This document shows, one piece after another, positions 1-10,700 of a stretch of 64,000 nt of DNA. Position numbers and translations under genes: made by a program. The number at the start of each line of letters is the position of its first letter. Within the stretch, counting starts at the first letter, position 1. Under the pieces are notes generated by a model. It saw only the letters and a program-made list of their open reading frames with translations, made no database searches and was not told the DNA's origin. This stretch comes from Takifugu bimaculatus (lineage: Eukaryota; Chordata; Actinopteri; Tetraodontiformes; Tetraodontidae). The stretch is from the NCBI GenBank assembly GCA_004026145.2, contig CP034976.1, forward strand, positions 13,327,347 to 13,391,346, in the 5' to 3' direction.

Positions 1-288
1 ATCTGCCGCTCCGGGCGGATGAAAGAAAAACCCATAAATTTGACGTTATTAATACTTTTACTCTCTAAAAGTTTTACTAAAATCCCTTCTGAACCTTTTG
101 GGACAATCAAATGTCCCAGAACCTCCTATTAAACGTTGAACAATGGTGGATTTATAAACCAAAAGAGGCCTTGAAAGAGAAAGGTGCCTAATTTTAATGA
201 TGTTCCCCTCCACCCTGGTGATTCACCTGTACTCTGAACGCTCTGAGCGTCACCTTGGTAACGACACTCACTGTTGTGCTGCCTCCAG

Positions 289-492
289 GACCTCGACGCC
301 TACACTGATGAGGAGGGTTACGGAGGAGAGAGGGCGCGCTACTACGCCGCTGCCCCCTCTGGCTGGGACGACCCAGCCAACAGCGAGGTCCCGCCCCCCT
401 ACAGGCACACGGGCACCGACCACCAGGACTTTCACCAGGGCCCCGCCGTCAACCGCGGGGACAGCTTTGTGTCACCGGCCATGTTTGTTTGA
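289..492 (+). CDS. 3'-terminal coding exon of an unrecognised gene (partial)
   Basis: A terminal exon begins after a good acceptor (pyrimidine-rich stretch ending CTGCCTCCAG) and stays open in phase 0 to a TGA at 490-492, giving 67 residues. It starts DLDAYTDEEGYGG and ends SFVSPAMFV. It is hydrophilic and rich in Tyr, Asp, Glu and Pro, and carries a VPPPY motif, the PPxY form bound by WW domains such as those of NEDD4-type ubiquitin ligases. This would suit a cytoplasmic tail, but no membrane segment lies in the exon to prove it. The rest of the gene is off the left edge. I do not recognise the family. Acceptor, single open frame, following AT-rich 3' UTR and poly(A) signal together support a real last exon. 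Confidence 0.6.
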   Translation, partial: DLDAYTDEEGYGGERARYYAAAPSGWDDPANSEVPPPYRHTGTDHQDFHQGPAVNRGDSFVSPAMFV

Positions 493-1372
493 GGGGACGG
501 CGCCGGTGTAAATATGCTGAATGTGTTGGAACAAATGTGCAGGAACATTTTTGAGCTCTGTCAATGTGAACATTTCGTCATCGGCCATCTATGAATTTAA
601 ATCCTCCCGAACGTGCACGTGTGTTACAGTAAATTTGCATTAGTGGCGCGTGGGTCGGCGGCAGGCCTCAACATTGGAGCCTCCCGACCTCCCAAATAGT
701 TACTGGCGACTCGACTGGCGTGTTTTTGGCGTGTAGAAGCGCTCCGTGCTGCATGTGCGAGGTCTCGTCTGCCTGCCGCCACGTTGGCGCCCCCGTGGAG
801 ACGCGGTGGCGGTGAAACGTGCGGTGATGGGAATGAGCAGGGACAGGGACTCGCCAACAATCGTAGTCTTTCTAGCTGTGTTTTGGTTTCTTGCCTTTTC
901 TCTGTCTTTATCTTTTTATCAGGATTCGGGTCGGAGGGAGCTGATGAACTAGTGACTGATCAACTCGTGAGGGAAATTACATTCATATATGTTACTCTTT
1001 ATAAAGAGGCTGTATGATGAGAAATCCAGATGCATTTTCAAAATATTCCAATTACTTTAAGAATTTTTGTGCCTCTTTTTTCTGTCTTTTCTATTTGTCT
1101 ACAGTAAATTTGGATAGGATTATGTTCATGAAATCTGTTATAGCTCACCTCGCTAGTAATGGATTAAGTTTCTAATGGAGTTCAAAGAGGGTCAACACAA
1201 AGCTTGCCATTATTCTGACGTTTCTTTTCCATTATCTGAATTTTTGGATTTTTCTCCCATTACTCCATTATGACCTTAAATGCCTTACAGGCTCATTTAG
1301 GCAGGAATGTTGAATTATTTTATTTTACTGTTTTATTTCACTGTTAATTGTATGTGCAGAATGATAAATAAA
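493..1372 (+). terminator. 3' UTR and poly(A) signal of the left-edge gene
   Basis: AT-rich non-coding DNA follows the stop codon. AATAAA at 1367-1372, within AAATAAAT, is the first canonical poly(A) signal I see and would give an 880-nt 3' UTR. Apart from this signal I see nothing specific here. Confidence 0.4.
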
Positions 1373-2911
1373 TTTTTAAGATTCTGATGGAGTCTAAATC
1401 CTTAATTTACATTCTTTGTTTTTTAACCTTTGCAGGTCGCGGGATGGGTTTTAACCTGGTGTAATTCCACCATTCCACCACCTGGCGGCAGCGTCGATAA
1501 AGGGGAACTAATATTGTACGGAACATTGTAGAATAACATCGTATCTAAAAAAGAACTACTGCTGACGACCAGTTCTCCATCATTTCAATGAAGGGGAAAC
1601 ATTTTCAAACATTTATCCGTGAATAATGAAGAACGCGTTGCTGGGCTGCAGTACCAGCAAACGTCCACCGGGGGGCTCCAGAGTCTCGGTGCTGCAGCCC
1701 TCTCCGCTTCTTCTCCCCTCGTCTGACTCATCTTTTCTATCTTAAGCTGCATTTACTCAGTGGCCATGAAATCTACATGTACATGACCGTTTTTAGATCA
1801 GCATGACTCAGAGGCTGCACGGAAGGAACAAACTATGGTTACGCAATAGTTGGAGGAAACCGCAGTTCATCACCTACCCGCGCCACCATCTCGCGCGTTG
1901 GAATCATTCCCCTCTCAGCCCGAGTTGGTGGTCTGATGTGTCCAGAATGACAGGAGTCGCGCCTCAGCTTTATTCTCAAAGATGTTTCACTCACTCAGAC
2001 CACTGAAAAGGGTGTTTATTGCTGACATGATGCAGGTTGTTGCTGAAGGCCAAAAGCGACCATTTTGACCTCTAAAACCAAGGTCACCTCACAGTCACCC
2101 ATTTGTCTGTGGAAACCTTCCTTTCTCCATTTCATGGAAGCCCTGGAATATGGAGGAGCAGGCAGGGGAGTACTCCTCATCCTTGTGGGAACCACCAGTG
2201 CAGCCAGCTGTTGTAGTTGCAGTGGCCTCTTTGGTCTTGCAGGTACCGCGGCTGCTCCAGCGTATTAATGCATTTCTAATTTTAGCCGAGCTCAAGTACG
2301 TTGATGCTGAATATGGGATGTAGCCTGCATTAAACAGCACATTAGCACATGTCTGGATCAATAAAAAGGTAGAAATCGGGCAGTAGACAATCCGGAATGT
2401 GAAGACGGAGAAGGGCGCGATTTCGAGGGCTTAGATAAGAGCTAAATAGACCAAATTCTTTAAAGAGCTGCTCTAGCTGTGTCTCAGCGCCGCGGTGATC
2501 TGTACAGTTCCAGGGTTATGGGATTAACAGACTATTTGAATCTGCAGGTAATGAGTGAGAGGAGGCAGAGAATAAACCTCTCATAGCTCCGCCTGCTGCT
2601 AAGCTAGCTAAAAATAGCAGAGGAGGAGGATTGAGCGAATCAGGGTGGACAGAAAACATGGGGGATGGAAGAAATGGCTGATTTGCTTCCCTGCTAAGTA
2701 GCTGAGGAGCGATATTTCAGGTGACCTTCACTGTGGGGGGAACTCACGCGCTGTGGAGGGTGTTCAGGGGGACGCGCGCACATCCGTGTTGATCCTCTTT
2801 GATTTCTGAGCCACCAGCAGCCGGATGACTCGGCCCCAGGCTCAACATGTGCATGACATTGATGAGCATGTTTGGCTGTATGCTGCTGGCTTATTTGGTG
2901 AGTGTACACAT

Positions 2912-2949
<38 letters not shown>

Positions 2950-4372
2950 GTACAGAATGCAGGCCTGGGTTAGATAAATGAGACAGGCTTAAGCTCACTG
3001 TTAGACGTGAGCTCGCTGGATCCCATCTGCTGCCTTTGAAAGTAAATCTCAGCACACAGAGGATGACATGAGCCTGATTGGACCTGGGGAGGGACGTTCC
3101 GGTCCTGACAGACGTGCAACAGACGTGTATTCCTGTAATTTAAGAATGTGACTTCAACCCTCAACTGGGCTCAGCTGCATAACTCACTTTTATCTTTTTC
3201 ATCCTTTCATCCCCTCATAATGTGGCTAATGCTGTAAAGGCCAGAAGGACGCGCTGCGTGAGGGGGGGGCCAGAAGACGGGGACGGCCGCAGCCCCAGCA
3301 GCCCCAGCCAAAGCCCCCCCGGTGAGTGACACTGTCGAGACCCCCCCCCCGCAGGGGAAGAAAGCATGTGTGAAAGAGTAGATAAAGGGTGCTGGTGAAG
3401 GAGAGGCAGAGGGGAGGGGAGGGGGGCTTTAGGGATTAAAGGAAGATGTAGGCCAGGTCAGGCCGGGCCAGGCCAGGCCAGGCCAGGGTGGGCCGGGCCA
3501 GGGACAGCTGGACGCTCCCAACGGCTCCACGATGGTGGTCAGTGAAACTCGGCCCTTTTATCCTTAAAATGAGGAGAAAACCCAAAATGGTTCCAAACTG
3601 GTCTCATATGAGTCAAGACTGAGAAGACCCCCCCCCCCCAACCACACACACACTCACACACACACAGGCAGGACCTGCCCCGGCTCAGAATGTCAAATCC
3701 TTTTATTTCTCTCTTCTCTTAACTCACAGTTCTAAACTCCCTTTCAAAGATCTTTAAGCCGTCTTTATTTTCTGTATCCAGATGTGAACGATGAGCTTTA
3801 NNNNNNNNNNNNNNNNNNNNNNNNNNNNNNNNNNNNNNNNNNNNNNNNNNNNNNNNNNNNNNNNNNNNNNNNNNNNNNNNNNNNNNNNNNNNNNNNNNNN
3901 AGACAAAAGGAAGCCACCTCACAGATCATGCCATTTGAAAACTGAGGCCAGCAGGAGACAAGTTGCCTTTTCTTTTTTTATATGTACAGAGCCAGAAAAT
4001 ATTAAGCAAGCAATGATTGAATCCAGGACAAAGAATCAACAAGCCATTAAAAAGCTCTGCCACAACATGCAGTGAATGTGAGGAGGAGGTGTGTGTCCAG
4101 CTGGACCTATTTCATCTGGAAAAGATGAATAGTTCTACGCTGATTTGCAGTGAGAGTAACGTGTGCATTTACATTCAGAGCTGACACACAGGGGCACGTT
4201 TACCTGTACGTCTTGATGTTGTCTTTGGGACTGTGCTCTCATCTTCATTTGCAAGGTCATATGGGGCTCGGGGATGATGCTGCAGTGTTGTCACCTGTGG
4301 AAAAAACCTTTCTTTAGTCCACCCGCATGGGAAATATTTTAGAATTTCCTCCCCAGGTTTTTAATCTTGCCT
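1373..4372. other. Non-coding stretch with simple repeats; no gene recognised
   Basis: No exon with a recognisable product was found on either strand. It holds a (CA)n microsatellite at about 2913-2947, a short GGCCA-type tandem array at about 3450-3505, C-runs near 3300-3350 and 3630, and an assembly gap. Zinc-finger exons of the neighbouring znf384-like gene would be expected here on the minus strand. I looked for C2H2-type coding and did not find any. Confidence 0.5.
3801..3900. other. Assembly gap (100 N)
   Basis: Exactly 100 N, the usual placeholder for a gap of unknown size. Coding sequence, including missing znf384 zinc-finger exons, could be hidden here. Confidence 0.98.
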
Positions 4373-5493
4373 GGCCACCAGGTGTCAGATGAGCCAATAT
4401 AAATGTTTCGCTTCCTGGCCCACCACCAGGACCCACCATGGACAACGTTGTCTTCTTTTTTCTGCCCCGTTTGGAAGGTGTAGGCATCACAACCATGTGG
4501 GAAGCTCCAGCTCCTTCTTTTTTGTCTACATGGGAATGTACAACAGCAGGTTAACAGAAAAAAGCAGAAATGTATTTAGCAGTTTTTTAGGTCTAATTTT
4601 ATTTGAAGGTGCATTTCCAAACCATTAAATTGAGAGTTTTGCCTAACGCGCTTATTAATTGTAACGCTTGCATAGATCTGAAAATTCATTAACGTAACTG
4701 TGATGCCATTTGAAAAAACACGTGTACGTCATTGTAGATCCTTTTACCGTGAGAAGGAAGAGCAGGACACAATCATAGTGGTTGCAGTTGGATGCCCAGA
4801 GACAAATGATTGGGAAGAAGTGGGGAGAGACGAGTGTTCCCTGAGGAGTGGTGATGACCAGGCCAGCTACGCTCCAGAGTGCCGGGATTCAAACCACATG
4901 AAAAGAAATAACAGCAAAGTACAGGCACAAAAGAAATGAACACATTGGACACATTTCAGCCGTGTACACAACTTTTATACTTGCACTATGTTACAGAACC
5001 AAAATGTGAACTGTTTTTACAGAGTGCTCAACTCATCTGTGGCTTTTGGAGTAATTGGGGTTGTAATTTTAAAGTGAGCTAAACCAGAAGAGGCTGGGAT
5101 GGTAGCAATCTAGAGGTTTTTGATGTGCAGAGACTAACCTGCTGTCATTATGCCTGTGGATGGAACAGGCAACAGGTTCTGGGTGCTATGAGATGGGGTC
5201 ACGATTCCGGCCTGTCCACTTCCATCTGTCTTTGTCCCAGATGTGGGGATGGTGAGAACAGCTGTTTGGTAGTGTGACGCTGAGGACGTGGGGAAGGAAA
5301 CACTCTTGTCCTGCTGCTCTTTCATCTTGTTCAGGAACATGGCATTCTCTATCTGGTATTGGGGATAATAGGTTTTCTTTACAACACATATTCTTCCAAA
5401 CTAAAAAAAATATTCCCACATTCAGACCTACCTGTCCGGGCACAGTGGGGATTGGAGACCAAAATATGATGAATTAAAATGAGACTCTTCCAT
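4373..5493 (-). pseudogene. znf384: znf384-like 5' coding exons with frameshifts; zinc-finger part missing
   Basis: Four minus-strand exons align with the N-terminal half of the transcription factor ZNF384. Exon a (5493-5432) starts MEESHFNS like the human protein but is 62 nt where 63 are needed; the frame breaks at a T4 run where a T5 would read YFWSPIPTVPGQ. Exon b (5352-5139) is intact, with IENAMFLNKMK and PVPSTGIMTA. Exon c (4866-4748) reads AGLVITTPQGTLVSP, then TSSQSFVSGHP one frame over, at a C4 run. Exon d (4525 to about 4373) holds KRGRKKK and LAHLTPGG, and its phase also fails to match exon c. No C2H2 zinc-finger exons lie downstream, so no DNA-binding domain is encoded here. Either this is a decayed duplicate at the ancestral position beside pianp and cops7a, or a real gene damaged by homopolymer errors and the 3801-3900 gap. 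The identity is firm; pseudogene status is less so. Confidence 0.65.
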
Positions 5494-6210
5494 CATTTCT
5501 GAATTAACACAGACAACAATGAGTTAGATACTGTAATTTATAGAGAAAATTACTTTACAATACATGAATAAATGACAGGAGCAGAAAAAGCCAGAAAACA
5601 AAGCAGTAAAGCCCAGAAAACAACTTCAACTGCAAATATATTATATAATCTAAAAGCATCTGTTGCAAATTAATCATTTTGATTGGTTGGATGTAAAAAA
5701 AAATAATAATCACAAATGTTTTAGCACATTTTAAAAGCGCACTAACAAGGAAGCTAGCACGTATAGGAAGGAATTCTATATACAACCAATAATGAGGTAA
5801 TATTGAATTATTCATTTAGTGGAGGCTCAGAAATATGATCCATGTGATGCATAAACACATGAACAGTTATTATAAAGACATATATGGTAACACGAATTAT
5901 TTACAAATGAAAATGAATACAGTGCAAAATGATCTTTTTCCTTGGAACTTGGCAAAAGCAAACAGATTCTAGGAGGATCGTTTTGGACGTAGAGCTTTCG
6001 TTTAGTCCACTATTCGTGTACATATATTTGGATATTAATCACTGAGCACTTACAACAATCAAAATACTTTATAGAGGCCTATTTTTCGCAGTTAGCATCT
6101 TGTTATTAGCCCCGGTGTTACGTAGAGTTAGCCTCGGCTAATGTTAATGAAGACAGTCTGTAGTGCCCCCTGCTTCGAAAATATGGCAACTAAAGAAAAA
6201 AAACCCAAAG

Positions 6211-6215
<5 letters not shown>
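5494..6215. other. Non-coding, AT-rich
   Basis: AT-rich DNA upstream of the znf384-like start codon. No coding exon is supported. It ends in a 26-nt poly-A run (6216-6241) that lies in an A-rich purine context and may be the tail of an old retroposed sequence, though no body could be recognised. Confidence 0.4.
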
Positions 6216-6246
<31 letters not shown>

Positions 6247-6272
6247 AGCAAAAAAAAAGACCATCTTCACAA

Positions 6273-6596
6273 ACTTCCGGCTATGGAGACGGGCGGGGAG
6301 GCGGCAACGAAGTCATGCAAATCTCAAAAATACAACCGATAGCGGGAGGAATAATGACGTTTACCGGCAAAGACGACCACGTCTGGACTCGGGGAACCCT
6401 CGTCGGACGGGACAATGTCAATGTCTCCTAAAGTTTGGTCCAATTTTTTGGAAAAGCAGTTGAGTTTCTCCCCCCTTTTTGCTTTTTTTTTTTTTTTTTA
6501 GTTTTTCCCCCCGGTGAAGCAGCTGCCACGAAGAGCTTCCACTTCCTCCGGAAGAGGCCGTCAGACAAAAGAAGAGTGTGGTGACGTCACTTCCGG
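6273..6596. promoter_or_regulatory. Promoter-like cluster: ETS sites and a CRE/ETS composite
   Basis: ACTTCCGG occurs at 6273-6280. A palindromic CRE, TGACGTCA, at 6582-6589 overlaps a second ACTTCCGG at 6589-6596. A further CTTCC-TCCGGAAG inverted ETS motif lies near 6541-6553. These motifs are typical of TATA-less housekeeping and bidirectional vertebrate promoters. The cluster lies between the minus-strand znf384-like gene and the plus-strand WD40 gene and could have served both. No transcription start can be read from sequence alone. Confidence 0.4.
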
Positions 6597-7727
6597 TCAC
6601 CCCTAAAACGTATTTTTTTCTTAAAAACTCCCCACAGCCCGTCAGTTAATCTACATCTAAATCGAAATCACATTCCTTCCCTAGGTTTAGTTTGCCTAAG
6701 TGCCTCTAAGTGTGTCCGCACAGACTCTCCAGAAATTAAGTCCACTATATAGTGAGATTTTTGTTAAGTGATTTGGTATAGCTACCGATTTTGTCTAATT
6801 GGTCAACTAACTTTGTCTTCGAATTATAATGGATAAATTGAGAAGGAGCTGTAGGATTATATCGGTCTGAACCATCGGATCTGAGAGCTTGGGTTGCTGG
6901 GGCAGTTTTCTAACTTCGCTACTGGTTTTTGACACGTCTTTGTCTCTGTTTCAATAAATTAATTTAAATGAGCTAAAAAGCACTCCTACGGGGAAGACCT
7001 TCATCAAGGAGGTCCTGTGTTCCTGTGGTATCGTAGTAAAGATCAAAACTCCTTGGAAGATCAAGCTGAAAGTTTCGGTGGAATCTGAAATATCACTAAA
7101 TGTATTCATCTTTTCCTTGACCCATGATAAATTTAAAAAAAGAAAAGAAAATCTGTTCACAACTTTTGGAGTTATTTTTTGAACAGAGATAAACGCCTCC
7201 TATCACATAACATACATTAAAAAATCAAACATAACAGGTTACACCCCAACATTGCAAATACTCATTTCAAAATAAATTCCTCATATTAATCTCAAATCGT
7301 ATGAAGTCTCCCAACTTCACTTCATTTCTGTTTTATTATGACTCAACTGCGATGACAAACTGAGACATGTTTGCTACCGGTTATGTAAAGTCCAAATTTG
7401 CTTTTAGATACCAATTATCTTTTCTACAGTGGCGACAACACGCGAATGAAGTGTCACGCACAATCCTGCGGGATTAATTGTTCCGCTACAGCCGGTGCAA
7501 TACCCCAACCGTCCGAGTGGTGTCGCTATAAAAACGGCTATACACGTTTCCCTGTTCGTCAACATCCGGCGACACGTCTCATCACACCCCGACGAGACTC
7601 TGCTAATACATGGAAGCAGTTTTCATTCAAAAGCAACGCATTTCTGAAAACTGAGGGTTAGCCACCAAGTTTAATATTTAGTTGGATTAAATTTAGGATT
7701 GAGGTTTAGATAGATCGTGAGTTTCAC

Positions 7728-10700
7728 ATGGGGGAAGTAAGAAAAATACAGAAGAAGTTGAGGCAGATTGAAAATCTGGAAATTAAAATCAGTCTGACTG
7801 CAGAGGAGAGATTCAAGGTATAGAAACACATTATCTTTTGTGCATTTGCGCGTTTGTCCCGCAAAACCAGTGTCGATTTCCCGAAGGAGTGAAAACACGA
7901 CTGTGGCTTCTGCTTCAGATGCACAAATCGGGGTTTTGCCATTGTTGTGCTTTGGCTTTAGAATATTCCAGCAGAGCAGGTTTAATAAGAAGCTCACTGA
8001 AAGATTCCTGCCTGTTTTGGATCAGAACTGCCAAGATCAATCGGTTGAATTTATCTGTCCCCGAACCTTGAGCCATGAGCAGCACCGGTCCCGCAGAGAT
8101 GCCAGTGCTTTTAAGATTCATTCATACTAATAATGCGACTAATAATGCAGAATGAATTTTGGGAGTTGATATGCTTATCAGAAAATGTATTTCTGAAATT
8201 CAGGACAGTATCGTGTTCAAGGAGCAGATGCCTAATTTAATGACCCCTAATTTATGTTGTGTCTGCGACAAACGCTTAAAACTGAAGATTACGTTGTGAT
8301 TCTGATGACTTGCTTAATAAAACGATGCTTTTCTGCATAGGTAGGTTCTGTACGCGGTTATTAGTTACAATATAAGTGAAAGACTCTTGTTCAAAACAAA
8401 CGAAAACACCTACAAAATAAAAAAAGATGCATTTACAAATGTGCTCATGCAGAAATAAACGATTTATAGCTGAAGCCCGTGTGTTTGTGACTGGGTCACA
8501 TCCGTTCTGTTCATTTGTCTGTTCCCTTGATGAAATCTAAATATCAGTAGTTTGTTGTACAGATGTTCTTTCACTTATTTGTATTCTAACAGAAGCACAT
8601 CAGTCAGTTGATCCGTGCTGTAATAAGTTGCTGCAGTTCATCAGCACTAAATGGTTAAAATGTGTCCTGAAGCCCCCCCCCCCAATTTTTTTGTGATAGC
8701 TTTACTTCAAATGCACTCCTCCTTCATAGTCCCTATCACTTTTCCATTCAAAATACGCTCACTATCACTCCTAAATAAGATCTATAAAAATATTTAAAAT
8801 ATATAGCAGCAAAGGATTTGACTTAATTAATTTCCAATAAACGTTAAGGTCTAGCATGCCTGTGTCAGATCTTCTTAACAAGCTTTTCTCTCCCTAAAAT
8901 CTAAATCTCATTTTCATACATGTGTCATACAAGACTGTCATTATTAAAGCCAAGTGTTGGAGAATGCCCCCTCAGACAGGAGAGCGACATCATCCTTCGC
9001 CCGTTGCAGGCGAATAAATCAACGCAGTTCCATCGTTTTGTTGTGCATGTAAACAACTTGTGGATTTAGCTCCTGGCTTTACATCCAGTCTCGTGCCTTC
9101 TTGCCTCTCAGATCTCCAGAAAGGCGGAGCTGCGTTCCAGATTGGCTGAGCTTCAGCTGCAGCTTTCTGGCCCGCAGCAAACTCCAGGGACTGTGGGAGA
9201 CGAAAAAACGGAGGAGATGAAAAGACATGTGTAAGGAAGTGAGAGAGGTATCGGCTAAAGAGGGTCCAGATGGAGGGGAACAGAATTCTTCAAAAGCAAC
9301 AACATCGGCTCACAAGACTTTGATCTTTTCTGTGCGTCTCTCCGAGCACATTGGCGGTCAAATGCTGTCACACTTGAATGAAACGGGGACCTCCACTGTA
9401 CGCCGGCGTGTAAACATCAACCACAACAGCCGACACTCTGTTAAAGCACTTGGCACGGATCGCTAAATCTGCCAAGGGAGGATATTATTCAATGCTGAGC
9501 GAAACACATAGTTTCTAATATCACTACACAGACGTTGAGCCACCATGAGCACAGCATTTTTCTCTGTTATTGTGGGGCGCAGCGAAGCACAACAGGTTGC
9601 TGCTCTCCGCCTTTCGCACCGTCATTAATCATTCACATCTTGCTTTCCTGACTGACACAGGGACGCCGCCGCCGCCGCCCCCCCATCACACCCGCCTCCA
9701 GCCTGTAAGGTCCGGAGGGGAGAAGAGACCAAAGCTCAAGCAACTCGGGCGCCAGCTGCCAGGCAGAGCAGAGCGGAGACAGGCGGCTTGTCAGCTCCGC
9801 GTGGAGACCAGGACAGGGAGCTGCAGCAGGAAGGTGGGAAGTGATGTGGATTCTAGTTAAAAATTGGAAATCTTTGCCTCCATTTGCAATGAAGTAATTA
9901 TTCATGTGAGGAGGGGAGTGTAACAAGCTCGTGTGACGCTGCCTGCATTCAAACAATTGCTTCGTCTCCCCTGAAAATAGGGGAATTTATTGATTTGCAT
10001 CCTTGGAGCTCGTCTTGGCAGCTTTATCCGTGATGTCTAGAGAAACAAGCTGGGATGCTCGGAAGGCGACGTGACTAATTGCACAAATGGTTTCCTCCAC
10101 AGAAGCCAAATTGTCATCGCTCCGATCTTTGTGGGAGAAGGCGAAGTTTCGCTTGAGGCCGTTGTGCGGCCACCATGACATCGTCACCTGTGTGCTCGCT
10201 GTCGACAGCCTGGTGGTTTCTGGGAGGTAATGCAGCAAAAGGAATCCTGATTTGGTAATGGACGTGGAAAGTGAACACTTCAGCTAATTTATCACCCAAT
10301 ATGTTCCCACTCGCTCCCCAACATGGATGAGTTTTTTCCGCCTCTTCCTCAATCCCGCGCCCCCCTTGAGATTCACATCGAACCGTTTTCAACTTGTTCT
10401 CACCTGACATTTCTCACTCGAGATTTACATCTCTTCCTCCACCTCTGCCCACGTAGCCGAGATACGACGGTGAAGGTGTGGCACGTTCCCACGGCAACGG
10501 AGCAGAAGAACCTCGGGGGTCACACCGGCGGGGTCACATGTCTGTCTGCGCCCCCTCTGGAGTACTGCAAGGAGCTGGGTGAGAGAACGCAGCCTCAGAT
10601 GTGGGCCATGAGCAGCTGAGTAACGCTGGTGTCCTGAGCTCTGGTAATTATAGGAGCAGTTTATCAGAGACGCCCCAGTGAGAGATGATCTCGGTGGACA

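Noticed and set aside
7398..7661. 87-codon plus frame upstream of the WD40 gene
   Set aside because: No homology, no clear donor, and it ends in a stop before the first supported exon.
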